From positions 1 to 62,188 of the forward strand of contig JAQBUI010000017.1 in assembly GCA_027624035.1 (NCBI GenBank): a stretch of 62,188 bases of DNA. Reading direction: 5' to 3'. The stretch's first letter is position 1. Each line of letters opens with the position of its first letter. The position numbers and the translations under genes were made by a program. The notes under the pieces were generated by a model. It ran no database searches and was not told the DNA's origin. It saw only the letters and a list, made by a program, of their open reading frames with translations. Of the stretch, positions 53,767 through 62,188 are shown piece by piece. The DNA comes from Pseudomonadota bacterium. GTDB taxonomy: Bacteria; Pseudomonadota; Gammaproteobacteria; Pseudomonadales; Azotimanducaceae.

Positions 53767-54414
53767 ATGTCGACGACACTTCGGATCACCGAGATCTTTC
53801 AGTCGCTCCAGGGGGAGGCCCGGACAGTCGGATTGCCGACCACGTTCGTGAGGCTGACCGGTTGCCCTCTGCGCTGCCATTATTGTGACACTGCCTATGC
53901 TTTCACCGGGGGCGATGTGCTGGGCGTCGATGACATCATAAGCCAGGTGGCCCGATATCCGGCACGGCATGTGACGGTCACGGGCGGTGAACCGCTCGCT
54001 CAGCCAGGATGTCCTGAACTGATGTCGCGGCTGGCGGATGCCGGATACCGGGTGTCCCTTGAAACCGCCGGGGCGCTGTCCATTGCGGGGGTCGATGAGC
54101 GCATCTGCGTGGTCATGGATTTGAAGACGCCGGGGTCCGGCGAGATGGCCAGAAACCGATATGAGAACATTGCCCTGCTCAAGGCAGACGATCAGGTGAA
54201 GTTCGTGATCTGTGATCGGCAGGACTATGACTGGGCCAGTTTCAAGGTCGCCGAGTACGGGCTCACAGAACGAGTGTCGGATGTGTTGTTTTCGCCGAGC
54301 CACGGTGTTGTTCGGCCGGAACAACTGGCACGGTGGATATTGGACGATGGCCTGCAGGTCCGGTTGCAGCTGCAACTCCATAAACTGCTCTGGGGGGACC
54401 GGCCCGGTGTCTGA
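53767..54414 (+). CDS. queE: 7-carboxy-7-deazaguanine synthase
   Basis: Radical SAM enzyme forming CDG from CPH4 in queuosine and preQ0 synthesis. The iron-sulfur motif [10 protein letters not shown] (C-x3-C-x2-C) follows [40 protein letters not shown] and SLETAGAL are SAM-binding regions. 215 residues, three bases after cpoB; its end overlaps queC by eight bases. Confidence 0.95.
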   Translation: MSTTLRITEIFQSLQGEARTVGLPTTFVRLTGCPLRCHYCDTAYAFTGGDVLGVDDIISQVARYPARHVTVTGGEPLAQPGCPELMSRLADAGYRVSLETAGALSIAGVDERICVVMDLKTPGSGEMARNRYENIALLKADDQVKFVICDRQDYDWASFKVAEYGLTERVSDVLFSPSHGVVRPEQLARWILDDGLQVRLQLQLHKLLWGDRPGV

Positions 54415-55108
54415 GGCAGATCGGGCGCCTGTGGACAAGGCAGTGGTGCTGCTCTCCGGTGGCCTCGACTCTGCGACCACGCTGGCCTTGGCCCGGGACC
54501 AGGGATACGACTGTTACTGCCTGTCTTTTGACTACGGTCAGCGCCATGCTGCAGAACTGGATTTTGCCCGGCGTGTCGCGAATACTCTGGGCGCGCAACA
54601 GCATCGAGTGGCGATGATCGATATTGGCGCCTTCGGTGGTTCTGCACTGACTGACCCGGACATCCCGGTGCCTGATCACGGTCAGTCCCCGGAGGGAATT
54701 CCGGTGACCTATGTGCCCGCGCGCAATACCATCTTTCTGTCCTATGCGCTCGGCTGGGCCGAGGTATTGGGCGCCAGGGATATCTTTGTCGGCGTCAATG
54801 CAGTGGACTATTCCGGCTATCCTGACTGCCGGCCGGAGTTTATTGCGGCGTTCGAAACGCTCGCCAACCTCGCCACCCGGTCCGGTGTGACCGGAGACCG
54901 GGTACGAATTCATGCACCGCTGATGGCTCTTGGCAAGGGTGAGATCATCACCAGAGGCATCGCATTGGGGGTGGACTACGGGATCACAGTCTCCTGCTAC
55001 AGACTTGATTCCAGCGGTGCCGCCTGCGGCCGCTGTGATGCCTGTGTCCTGCGCCGGAAGGGCTTTGACGACGCGGCTGTCAGTGATCCAACCCGCTACG
55101 TGGAATAA
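54407..55108 (+). CDS. queC: 7-cyano-7-deazaguanine synthase
   Basis: ATP-dependent nitrile-forming enzyme that makes preQ0 from CDG. The PP-loop [17 protein letters not shown], the [21 protein letters not shown] segment and the zinc site [15 protein letters not shown] are diagnostic. GTG 54407 is chosen: it overlaps queE and has GGGGGG upstream; the open frame continues 5' only inside queE. 233 residues. Confidence 0.95.
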   Translation: MSEADRAPVDKAVVLLSGGLDSATTLALARDQGYDCYCLSFDYGQRHAAELDFARRVANTLGAQQHRVAMIDIGAFGGSALTDPDIPVPDHGQSPEGIPVTYVPARNTIFLSYALGWAEVLGARDIFVGVNAVDYSGYPDCRPEFIAAFETLANLATRSGVTGDRVRIHAPLMALGKGEIITRGIALGVDYGITVSCYRLDSSGAACGRCDACVLRRKGFDDAAVSDPTRYVE

Positions 55109-55133
55109 CCCTGACGCGTTGTTTTCAGCAGCA

Positions 55134-55320
55134 TTCCATGGAGTTTGCGACAGGGAACTTCCGTGCCACACCCTGCGGTCCGGGATACCGTCCAGCACGA
55201 CCACGCCGTGCCAACCCGTACACGCCGGCGGCTTTCATGGACGTACTGATTCTATGGCATGCAGTCCGCGAAACCTGCTTGTACGACCACGGCGTGCCAA
55301 CCCGGGTAGGCTCGGGCGCG
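55134..55320 (+). repeat. Two diverged dispersed palindromic repeats
   Basis: Plus-orientation modules at about 55134-55232 (TTCCATGGAGTTTG.. CAGCACGACCACGCCGTGCCAACCCGTACACGCCGGCGGC in parts) and 55233-55320 (TTTCATGGACG.. TACGACCACGGCGTGCCAACCCGGGTAGGCTC in parts). They fill the gap between the convergent queC and gldA stops. Confidence 0.75.
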
Positions 55321-55321
55321 G

Positions 55322-56509
55322 CTAGAGGCCCTGTAGTCGCCGGTAAGAAAGATCACCGACGTCTTCTGTGACCTGCCTTCCCAGTTCATCTGCGACATTG
55401 ATCGCGTTACGCAGGACATCATCGGTGACCGTCATGGGCATGTTGTGAGTGATGTTTGATGCCAGGGTGGCTTCAATCAGCGTGTTGATTGCACCATGGT
55501 TGTCCCTGGACAGGGACAACTGGGCAAGATGAATGGGCAAACCGACGCTGGCGAAAAATCGAGCGGCCCGTGTGGCTTCATCGCCACCTTCCATTGCCAA
55601 TTGAACCATGGTCCCCATTGCCACCATTTCGCCATGCAGGTAATTGTCGTGGACCACCGGTATCCGGGTATAGGCGAGTGCGATAGCGTGGGCAACGGCC
55701 AGGCCGCCGCTCTCGAAACCAATGCCGGAGAGTAGCGTATTGGCTTCGACGACCTTCTCGAGTACCTCGTTGGTGCTGCCAGATGCGACCGAGCGTGCTG
55801 CCTCCAGCCCGTGTTCATACAAGGTGTGGGCACAGATTTCTCCCATGGCACAGGATGCAAGTGTCGGCCGGGCACCGAGCGGCGTTCGTGCAGCGGGGTT
55901 CGCGAGGCAAACACGGGCCTCGTACCAGGTGGCCATGGCATCGCCCATGCCGGAGACCAGGTACCGCTCATCAGCATCTGCGACCACTGCGGTATCGACG
56001 ACGACCAGTGCCGGGCTGTCAGGGAAGAATTCCGTGCCACGACTGACGCCCTCTTTGGTATAGACAACCGACAGCGCTGAACAGGGCGCATCATTGGAAG
56101 CCAGCGTGGGCACGATGATGACGGGGATGTCCAGGCGGTAGGCGATACACTTTCCGGCATCCACACATTTGCCACCACCGGCAGCAATCAGACAGTCGAG
56201 ATTTTCCTCCTTCAGTCGCTCTACCTGTGCGTCGATTTCCTCCAGCGAACATTCACCGCCGAACGTGGTGGCGGTCGCATCAATGTTGCGGCCACGCAGG
56301 CTGTCCATGATTCGTGCACCTTCGGCCTGCTGACCGCGCCGGGATGCCAGCACCCCGACTCGAGCAATATTGAGAATGGAAACGTAGCGGCCGACATGGT
56401 CGATGACGCCGGGCCCTTGAATGTAGCGGCCCGGGGCGATCATGACGCGGGGGACGGGTTCTCCTTCGGGAGAGAACACTGAATGGGGAAAGTAGGGGGC
56501 TTTTGACAT
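55322..56509 (-). CDS. gldA: Glycerol dehydrogenase (iron-containing ADH family)
   Basis: 395-residue NAD-dependent metal dehydrogenase that oxidises glycerol to dihydroxyacetone. IAAGGGKCVDAGKCIAYRL is the NAD-binding loop and VPTLASNDAPCSALSVVY its follow-up; metal ligands come from the Asp in the DAMATWYEA region and the histidines of LAVAHAIALAY and DNYLHGEMVAMG. ATG 56509 lies at the conserved N-terminus; an open frame runs 85 codons further without homology and crosses the start of the divergent pseudogene. Related enzymes can act on other diols. Confidence 0.9.
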   Translation of the reverse strand: MSKAPYFPHSVFSPEGEPVPRVMIAPGRYIQGPGVIDHVGRYVSILNIARVGVLASRRGQQAEGARIMDSLRGRNIDATATTFGGECSLEEIDAQVERLKEENLDCLIAAGGGKCVDAGKCIAYRLDIPVIIVPTLASNDAPCSALSVVYTKEGVSRGTEFFPDSPALVVVDTAVVADADERYLVSGMGDAMATWYEARVCLANPAARTPLGARPTLASCAMGEICAHTLYEHGLEAARSVASGSTNEVLEKVVEANTLLSGIGFESGGLAVAHAIALAYTRIPVVHDNYLHGEMVAMGTMVQLAMEGGDEATRAARFFASVGLPIHLAQLSLSRDNHGAINTLIEATLASNITHNMPMTVTDDVLRNAINVADELGRQVTEDVGDLSYRRLQGL

Positions 56510-56591
56510 GGCTGCTTTCGGTCGGTTGATTCGGTGCAGAATGTAGCATCTACTTGCTGGGTTCGGTAGGGTGAATGAGGGAGAGGCAGTG

Positions 56592-57047
56592 ATGAAAGAC
56601 CTTATGAAAAAGGCAGTCCTGGGCACTTTGGGGGTTCTTGTGGCATTGTGAATCGTGGCCATCTTCCTGCCCTGGGAGCCAGATGAACGACGCCCGGGAA
56701 CGAGGCTGGCGGGCGAAATGGCACCTGACTGACAGACGGATTTTTCGTTCCTGAAGGAGCGCACGCTGGTCTATGTCGAAACCCGGACGTTGTACCTTGT
56801 CCCGCATTCGATCACCGCAGGCGCCTGGCAGGACAACGGAAAACTCTACGTCGGATGCAGCCGGTGTGATGGCAAATACTGGTCCGGTAACGTCCGCCTG
56901 GACAACCATGTCCGGGTCAAGATTGGCGATCTGATATACCGGCTTCGTGCCGTCCGCCTTGATGATGAGCAGCGAAGGCGGGTACTTGGGGTGCCCCAGG
57001 GCGAGGCGCTGCCCGACCGGGCTGTCTTCAGGATGGACCCGGTCTGA
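56592..57047 (+). pseudogene. Membrane-anchored hypothetical gene with two in-frame TGA codons
   Basis: ATG 56592 has a good ribosome-binding site (GGGAGAGG) and starts MKDLMKKAVLGTLGVLVAL, then TGA (56649-56651), then IVAIFLPWEP: a membrane helix interrupted by one stop. A second TGA lies at 56730-56732 between MAPD and QTDFSFLKERTL. The same frame then stays open for 105 codons, including GAWQDNGKLYVGCSRCDGKYW and ending FRMDPV. No frameshift is needed. Both stops are one change from TGG (Trp), so recent decay or TGA readthrough are the options. The end overlaps the convergent ABC gene by 20 bases. Family not recognised. Confidence 0.65.
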
Positions 57048-58860
57048 CGGTCGGGGTCAGGCGGGGGGCTTTTGCCACATCATCTATGAACCCCAGGGCC
57101 TGCATGTCGTAGAGCCTGCGATAGGTCCCCTGGTCGTTGTCCATTAACCTCTCGTGGTCACCCTGTTCCACAATTCGGCCATGGTCAAATACCAGGATTC
57201 GATCTACCTGCCGAATCGTTGACAGGCGGTGGGCCACAATGATGGAGGTGCGCCCTTCCATGAGTTTCGCCATGGCATCCTGAATATAGTGCTCGGTCAT
57301 CGAATCCAGGCTCGAGGTCGCTTCATCCAGCACCAGCACGGGGGCGTCCGCCAGCACTGCCCGGGCAATGGCGACCCGTTGCCGCTCGCCGCCGGACAGC
57401 TTGATGCCCCGTTCACCTACGAGGGTGTCGTAGCCGAGCGACAGCTGCTCTATGAATTCACTGGCGTGGGCCACGCGCGCCGCGTGGACAATCTCCGCCA
57501 TCGACGCGCCGGGTTTGCCGTAGGCGATGTTTTCGGCGAGCGTCCTGTGGAACAGGATGGGTTCCTGGGGAACGAGAGATATCGCCTGACGCAGACTTTG
57601 CTGAGTGACCAGACGGATGTCGTGACCGTCCACCTCGATCACGCCCTCATCCACGTCGTACAGACGCTGCAGCAGCTTCACGAAGGTGGACTTGCCGGAC
57701 CCGGATTCGCCCACCAGCGCGACCTTCTCACCCGCTTCAATCGTGAGGTTGAAGTGCTCGAAGATCGCGGTGGGCTGGTTTGGATACCTGAAACTGATGT
57801 CATGATAGCGGATGGCGCCAGTGCCTGGCGTGAACGTGATGGCTTCAGGATTGTCGCGGACCTGGGGCCAGGTCTTGCTGATGCGTACCAGGTCATCCAG
57901 TTCATTGATGGCTTTCTGCAGATTCCTGACCTGCCAGCCAATGTTGCGGAGATAGCCGTTGACGATGAAGTAGGACGTGATCACATAGACAATGTCATCC
58001 AGGATCGGGCTGCCCTGTTCGGCGAGACTGAGCACGATCATCAGGAGCCCACCCAGCAGGGCGATGATCATCACCGACTGTACCGCACCGGCGTCCATGC
58101 TCATCAGCCAGGCAGTGCGGGCCCTGATGCGCCAGTTTCCCGATGAGGCGTACATCGCCTCGTCCTCGCGCTGCTCGGCGCCAAAGGATTTGATGACGCT
58201 GTTGCAGGTCACCGCATCTGCCAGCTGTCCGCCGAGAGCCGTATCGGCATCATTGGACAGGACGTTGGCGGGGGCCACATAGTAAAGGGACATCGCGACG
58301 CTCACGCCGATGAAGATGATCACGGCGCCAGCGAAGTACAACCCCATGAGCGGCTCGCGCAGAAACATCGAGATCGAGACTCCGATCAGCAGCAGCAGTC
58401 CAGGTCCCATGTCTGTGACCACCGTGTCCGCCAGGGAATCATAGGCCCACATCCCACGGGTGATCTGGCGCACGGTGGACCCCGCGAAATGGTCTGCATG
58501 CCAGTCCGAGGAAAACCGCTGGACCCGGTGGAAGCCGTCGTAGATCAGGTTCTGCATCACCTGGGCGGCAAGCCGGATCCATACCCGCAGGTAGACCTGT
58601 TGCACCAGCGACAGCCCTGCAAAGGCGGCCAGCAGCAACAGCAGCGCATCGTAGGCCGCGTCCAGCGTACTGAGGCTCTGGGCATAGTTCTGAACGGCCA
58701 CGACCAGCGTGGCAGAGATGATGGGAATCTGCACTTCGATCAGCACGCCCAGAAGACCGCCAGCGATAACAGTGCCGAATTTCCATGGCACCCGGCACCA
58801 GTATCGCCACACGAAGCCAAAGACTTCCCGGAAGGAAACGGTATGCTCGGAGTGGGTCAC
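57028..58860 (-). CDS. ABC exporter, fused membrane and ATPase domains
   Basis: 610-residue half-transporter of the MsbA/multidrug type, dimeric in the inner membrane. Six helices occupy residues ~1-310. The ATPase has GESGSGKST (Walker A), Q-loop VPQEPILF, signature KLSGGERQR, Walker B VLVLDEATSSLD and H-loop VAHRLST. Cargo unknown; lipid, peptide or drug export are all possible. ATG 58860. It is not obviously co-transcribed with the sdh genes, which end 113 bases upstream on the same strand. Confidence 0.92.
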   Translation of the reverse strand: MTHSEHTVSFREVFGFVWRYWCRVPWKFGTVIAGGLLGVLIEVQIPIISATLVVAVQNYAQSLSTLDAAYDALLLLLAAFAGLSLVQQVYLRVWIRLAAQVMQNLIYDGFHRVQRFSSDWHADHFAGSTVRQITRGMWAYDSLADTVVTDMGPGLLLLIGVSISMFLREPLMGLYFAGAVIIFIGVSVAMSLYYVAPANVLSNDADTALGGQLADAVTCNSVIKSFGAEQREDEAMYASSGNWRIRARTAWLMSMDAGAVQSVMIIALLGGLLMIVLSLAEQGSPILDDIVYVITSYFIVNGYLRNIGWQVRNLQKAINELDDLVRISKTWPQVRDNPEAITFTPGTGAIRYHDISFRYPNQPTAIFEHFNLTIEAGEKVALVGESGSGKSTFVKLLQRLYDVDEGVIEVDGHDIRLVTQQSLRQAISLVPQEPILFHRTLAENIAYGKPGASMAEIVHAARVAHASEFIEQLSLGYDTLVGERGIKLSGGERQRVAIARAVLADAPVLVLDEATSSLDSMTEHYIQDAMAKLMEGRTSIIVAHRLSTIRQVDRILVFDHGRIVEQGDHERLMDNDQGTYRRLYDMQALGFIDDVAKAPRLTPTVRPGPS

Positions 58861-58973
58861 AGGGTGCTCCGGTCGCTTTTGTCGGCAGAAACCCGGCCGC
58901 TCTCGGCGAGTGGTTCGGGCAGAAAGTCCAAAAGTTTAGGACATCTGGTGCCGGGCGAGAAGCGTTGACCGGT

Positions 58974-60038
58974 TCATCTGTGTTCAGAGTCCCCGGGGCC
59001 CGGTCCAGGGATCGTCGCCCTGTTAGGTTTTTCGGTACGAGCCGGGCTTTCGGTGGCCGCGGTGAACGCCGGTGCCTGGGGTATGTCTTGACCTGGTTGG
59101 CCCTTGCTGCGGCCGAGCACTCTGGCCGGGGTCCGCGTGCGACGCAGGTGAAGGGCGTCTGCGACCAGCGAACGCCCCAGCAGTTGGATCGCGAGCGCCG
59201 GGTCGACGCCCTTCGGGCAGGCTCGCGAACACTCGGCCGCGTAGTGACAGTGGCTGGTCCCGTGATACCTGCCAAGGGCGGCCTTTCGTTCAGCGAAACC
59301 GTGGTCACGGCTGTCGCTGTTGTATCGGTGTGCGGACGTCAGTGGCATGGGGCCCGGGAAGTGATCATCACTGGCAACGGTAGGGCAGGCGGACATGCAG
59401 ACGCCACATTTGATGCAGTCCGAGAATTGCAGGAAATCCAGCAGTTCTCCGGGCGACTGCTGATAGTCGCCGGCCGGCGCCCACAGTTCCGCCAGCCCTT
59501 TTTCATCCGGGTCATGGCGCGAACCAGCTCGCGCTGCCTGATGCTGGTCCCCGACATTCCGCATTGAGTTCTGCGCTGGCGTAGAATTTCGTGCGCCGGT
59601 CTGGCCCTGGCGTTGTACACGATTTCCCTCATGGTCTCGCACAATAAAGGGCTTGAGCGCACGGTGTTTGTCGAACATGGATGTGAGGTCTACCAGCAGG
59701 TCCCGCAGGACCGGAAAACTCCTGAGGGGTCCGAGCCGGACTTTCGATTGACTGACGTCCAGGATCTGGGTGTTGCAGGCAAGGCCGGGATTGCCGTTGA
59801 TCATCATCCCGCAGGAGCCACAGATGCCCATTCGACAGGAAAACCGCCAGACGAGGCTCGCATCCTGCCGTTCGCGTATCTGCAGCAGTCCATCCAGTAC
59901 GGTCATGCCCGGGGAGACCTCCACGCTGAAGGTCTGCCAGGTCTGTTTGTTGTATACAGGATTTTCACGACCGCCATCATCGCCATCGTCCGGCTGATAG
60001 CGATGGATCTCATATTCGATGGTTCTGGTACCCGTCAT
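58974..60038 (-). CDS. sdhB: Succinate dehydrogenase iron-sulfur subunit
   Basis: Carries electrons from FAD to quinone in complex II. [2Fe-2S] ligands: Cys68, Cys73, Cys76, Cys88 (FSCRMGICGSCGMMI.. LAC). [4Fe-4S]: CIKCGVCMSACP (Cys208, 211, 214, with Cys218). [3Fe-4S]: CHYAAECSRACPKG. ATG 60038 after GGAGATAACACG fits better than the upstream frame inside sdhD. Unusual: ~45 extra residues at ~136-180 (GNRVQRQGQTGAR.. region) and a ~65-residue Pro/Arg-rich C-terminal tail, giving 354 rather than ~235-250 residues. Last gene of the operon. Confidence 0.92.
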   Translation of the reverse strand: MTGTRTIEYEIHRYQPDDGDDGGRENPVYNKQTWQTFSVEVSPGMTVLDGLLQIRERQDASLVWRFSCRMGICGSCGMMINGNPGLACNTQILDVSQSKVRLGPLRSFPVLRDLLVDLTSMFDKHRALKPFIVRDHEGNRVQRQGQTGARNSTPAQNSMRNVGDQHQAARAGSRHDPDEKGLAELWAPAGDYQQSPGELLDFLQFSDCIKCGVCMSACPTVASDDHFPGPMPLTSAHRYNSDSRDHGFAERKAALGRYHGTSHCHYAAECSRACPKGVDPALAIQLLGRSLVADALHLRRTRTPARVLGRSKGQPGQDIPQAPAFTAATESPARTEKPNRATIPGPGPGDSEHR

Positions 60039-60054
60039 CGTGTTATCTCCGGCG

Positions 60055-60321
60055 TCATTGACTGAGGGTCGTGGCCACCGTGAGGCCAAACAATACGAGC
60101 CCGGCAACGATACAACCGGTACCGGTCACGATGCCCGCCCGTGGGCCGGCAAAGTACTCCGTCAGCATCGTATGCAGGCCATAGAAGCCGTGAAACAGGC
60201 AAACCCCAACCAGCAGGACATAGTTGACCGTGACAAAGCTCATATGGAATCCGACCACGGCCAGGGTCGTCATCGCCGCGAGCAGACTCATCCCCCAGAG
60301 GATCAAACGCAGGTCGTTCAT
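60055..60321 (-). CDS. sdhD: Succinate dehydrogenase membrane anchor SdhD
   Basis: 88 residues, about three membrane helices. HGFYGLHTMLTEYF matches the SdhD pattern with the haem-region His and the quinone-site Asp/Tyr position (E-Y here). Shorter than the E. coli subunit (115). Start overlaps the sdhC stop; sdhB follows after 16 bases. Confidence 0.87.
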   Translation of the reverse strand: MNDLRLILWGMSLLAAMTTLAVVGFHMSFVTVNYVLLVGVCLFHGFYGLHTMLTEYFAGPRAGIVTGTGCIVAGLVLFGLTVATTLSQ

Positions 60322-60785
60322 CAGTGGGCGAGCCTCAGCACATCGTACTCCCCGACCAGCAACAGCGCCGCCGTCAGGATCATCATGGCGATGACCAGGG
60401 GGCGCTGTCTGCCGATGGATCCACGGTACGGATACACCTGTTGTTTCGGTCGACCCACCGCGAGCCCGAGTTCCACCAGAATCAGCCGGATGCCGTTGAA
60501 GGCATGGAATCCGAATGCCAGCAGCAGCGGATAGCGGAAGTATTCGACCACGGGTGATGTCGCCATTTCCATGAGTCTGGCCCAGGCTTCCATACCCAGC
60601 AGTTGCGATGAGGAAAGCAGCACGTGGGCGATCACAAACAGCAGCAGGATGATGCCTGTGATGCGATGGGTCAGGTAGAGGTAGCCTTCGAGCCCCTTGC
60701 GCCCGCCGCAGAGCCAGGCAATTAAACCCGCTCCGGCAGGAACATTGGTTCCTTCAGCAGCCCGGATGTCTACGCTATCAGGCAT
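60321..60785 (-). CDS. sdhC: Succinate dehydrogenase cytochrome b subunit SdhC
   Basis: 154-residue membrane subunit with three helices. YLTHRITGIILLLFVIAHVLL is the conserved first helix with the His-Arg signature; LLAFGFHAFNGIRLILVELG contains the likely haem-ligand histidine. The start overlaps the sdhA stop and the end overlaps the sdhD start, both as ATGA-type couplings. Confidence 0.9.
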   Translation of the reverse strand: MPDSVDIRAAEGTNVPAGAGLIAWLCGGRKGLEGYLYLTHRITGIILLLFVIAHVLLSSSQLLGMEAWARLMEMATSPVVEYFRYPLLLAFGFHAFNGIRLILVELGLAVGRPKQQVYPYRGSIGRQRPLVIAMMILTAALLLVGEYDVLRLAH

Positions 60786-62188
60786 CAGTAACGCCGCTCC
60801 ACGGGTGTCCAGCGAGTGATGTTGACCGGCTTGTAGTCAAGCACGGGGCCTGCGCCCGACAGTCTGGCCAATGTGTGACGAAGCCAGACCTCGTCGTCCC
60901 GGCCGGGAAAGTCCGTTCTGGCATGGGCCCCCCTCGATTCCTCCCGGGCGAGTCCGCCCAGTGTGGCGACCTCCGCCAGTGTCAGCAGGTTTTCAAGTTC
61001 CAGAACATTCGCCAGATTGACATTGTAGATCCGGTGCTTGTCAGTGACCGCCACCTTTTCAAAACGGGTGGCCAGTTCACGGATCCGGGCGAGACCTTGC
61101 TGCATGCCCGTGCCGGAACGATGAACACCCATAAACTCATCCATGACGTGTTGTAATTCGTGGCTGAGATCATAGGGATTCTCGTCACCAGAGCGTTCGA
61201 GCAGGTCAACGAACACCCGCTGTTCTTCGTCGGCGATCGCCTGGCCAGGAAGCGCCCGCGGGGCGGGGTCTGACCGCAACAATTCGCTGATCCGCTGACC
61301 GCAGATGCCACCCCACACCAGGCACTCCGCAGTGGAGTTGGTGCCCAGCCGGTTTGCACCGTGCAGCGACACGCAGGCGGCTTCTCCGGCCGCCCAGATA
61401 CCGGCAATGGCGGTGGCGCCATCAAGGTCGACCTCAATCCCGCCCATTGTGTAGTGTGCGGCCGGGTGAATGGGGATCGGATCGGTGACGGGATCAATGC
61501 CAGCGAAGCGGATTGCGACTTCCCGAATCAGCGACAGGCGCTCATGGATCCTGGTCGCACCCAGGTGTCGAAGGTCCAGGTGCATGCATTCACCGCCCAT
61601 GCCGTCATCGATGCCTCGGCCGGCTGCCATCTCAGTCATGATGGCCCGAGAGATGATGTCCCGGGGCGCCAGTTCCATCATGGCCGGTGCATAGTGGCTC
61701 ATGAAGCGCTCGCCGCTGCTGTTCAGCAAATAGCCACCCTCACCCCGGCAGCCCTCGGTCATCAGAATGCCGGAAGGCACGAGCCCGGTGGGATGGAACT
61801 GAAAGAACTCCATGTCCTCAAGGGCAAGCCCCGCACGATATGCCATGGCCATGCCGTCACCGGTCACCGAGCGGGAATAGGTGGTGAAACCGAATAGCAT
61901 ACCGGCACCTCCCGCGGCGATCAGCAGCGCCTTGCCGCCGAGCGCCAGCATCTCGCCCCGTGCCATGTCGATGGCCGTGAGGCCCTGAAAACCATGCTCA
62001 TCAGCGAGAATAGAAGTGACAAAGACCTCATCGTAATAATGACAGTTCGGGTACTGCTGCAGGGTGTCGTAGAGGGTCTGCATCTCAAAAAAGCCGGTTC
62101 GATCACCGGCCATGGTGGCGCGCGGGAAGCTGTGGCCCCCAAAGTCCCGCTGCGCGATTCGACCGTCTTGCCGACGCGACCAGGGCAG
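60785..62188 (-). CDS. sdhA: Succinate dehydrogenase flavoprotein subunit, 5' end missing
   Basis: FAD-containing catalytic subunit of complex II. The frame stays open to the window edge; the first visible residues (RIAQRDFGGHSFPRATMAGD) include the FGGHS flavin-attachment region, so roughly 100 N-terminal residues are beyond the edge. FQFHPTGLVPSGILMTEGCRGEGG, HPAAHYTMGGIEVD, GEAACVSLHGANRLGTNS and ESRGAHARTDFPGRDD (substrate Arg/His) are clear. It is the first gene of a minus-strand A-C-D-B operon. Confidence 0.95.
   Translation of the reverse strand: MPWSRRQDGRIAQRDFGGHSFPRATMAGDRTGFFEMQTLYDTLQQYPNCHYYDEVFVTSILADEHGFQGLTAIDMARGEMLALGGKALLIAAGGAGMLFGFTTYSRSVTGDGMAMAYRAGLALEDMEFFQFHPTGLVPSGILMTEGCRGEGGYLLNSSGERFMSHYAPAMMELAPRDIISRAIMTEMAAGRGIDDGMGGECMHLDLRHLGATRIHERLSLIREVAIRFAGIDPVTDPIPIHPAAHYTMGGIEVDLDGATAIAGIWAAGEAACVSLHGANRLGTNSTAECLVWGGICGQRISELLRSDPAPRALPGQAIADEEQRVFVDLLERSGDENPYDLSHELQHVMDEFMGVHRSGTGMQQGLARIRELATRFEKVAVTDKHRIYNVNLANVLELENLLTLAEVATLGGLAREESRGAHARTDFPGRDDEVWLRHTLARLSGAGPVLDYKPVNITRWTPVERRY

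Noticed and set aside
53290..54480. 396-codon frame antisense to cpoB and queE
   Set aside because: Shadow of conserved genes; composition is that of an out-of-frame translation.
55322..56764. 480-codon version of gldA
   Set aside because: The extra 85 N-terminal residues have no family counterpart and overlap the divergent gene; ATG 56509 fits the family start.

Overview
The window is about 62 kb of densely packed, moderately GC-rich chromosomal DNA. The gene run fmdB-aspS-yebC-ruvC-ruvA-ruvB-tolQ-tolR-tolA-tolB-pal-cpoB-queE-queC (43.1-55.1 kb) is the classical gammaproteobacterial order known from Pseudomonas and relatives. The host is therefore most likely a gammaproteobacterium. The acyl-CoA, short-chain dehydrogenase, sulfotransferase, LLM-oxidoreductase and halohydrin-dehalogenase-like genes suggest a free-living, probably aquatic oligotroph; that lifestyle is inference. 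No rRNA, tRNA, prophage, transposase or CRISPR array was seen.

Layout. 0-5 kb: a citrate/2-methylcitrate synthase, an M18 aminopeptidase and a penicillin-acylase-family hydrolase. 5.2-15 kb: a sulfur-amino-acid cluster (SAM-II-type riboswitch plus attenuator before a cystathionine gamma-synthase-family enzyme, msrA, a PatB/MalY beta-lyase, metR with its own operator), mixed with purC, moaB-moeA, a cAMP-receptor-like domain protein, an HD-domain protein and a 59-residue membrane protein too short for ordinary ORF calling. 15.0-15.25 kb: a strong minus-strand promoter drives an unannotated ~210-nt transcript with a Shine-Dalgarno sequence complementary to the whole 16S rRNA 3' end. 15-20 kb: a PNPOx protein, two small hypotheticals, an alpha/beta hydrolase, a sigma-54-controlled ammonium transporter and a sulfotransferase. 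20-25.6 kb: an LLM oxidoreductase, a CoA transferase, and a three-gene operon of arylsulfotransferase-like protein, DUF2237 protein and probable halohydrin dehalogenase, followed by a FecR-domain lipoprotein. 25.6-34 kb, all minus strand: cupin, rhlB, sodium:solute symporter, aminotransferase, argC, glycosyltransferase, miaE and an esterase. 34-40.5 kb: CaiB-type CoA transferase, an orphan basic protein, prpE, an SDR, a monooxygenase-like protein and a TlpA-like lipoprotein. 40.5-43 kb: proS and an HU protein with a histone-H1-like tail. 43-55 kb: translation and recombination genes, the Tol-Pal envelope system and queuosine precursor genes. 55-62 kb: gldA, a gene broken by two in-frame TGA codons, an ABC exporter, and the succinate dehydrogenase operon in the unusual order sdhA-C-D-B, with sdhA running off the right edge.

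Two kinds of repeat recur through the intergenic DNA. One is a dispersed ~90-bp element with a perfect 7-8 bp palindromic hairpin, in at least nine places and both orientations. The other is short tandem repeats of 12, 13-14, 14 and 23 bp; the 23-bp array is built of eleven units, most of which can form a small hairpin. The most informative discoveries are the SAM-II attenuator, the halohydrin dehalogenase, the small structured transcript at 15.0-15.25 kb, the dispersed palindromic repeat family and the double-TGA gene.
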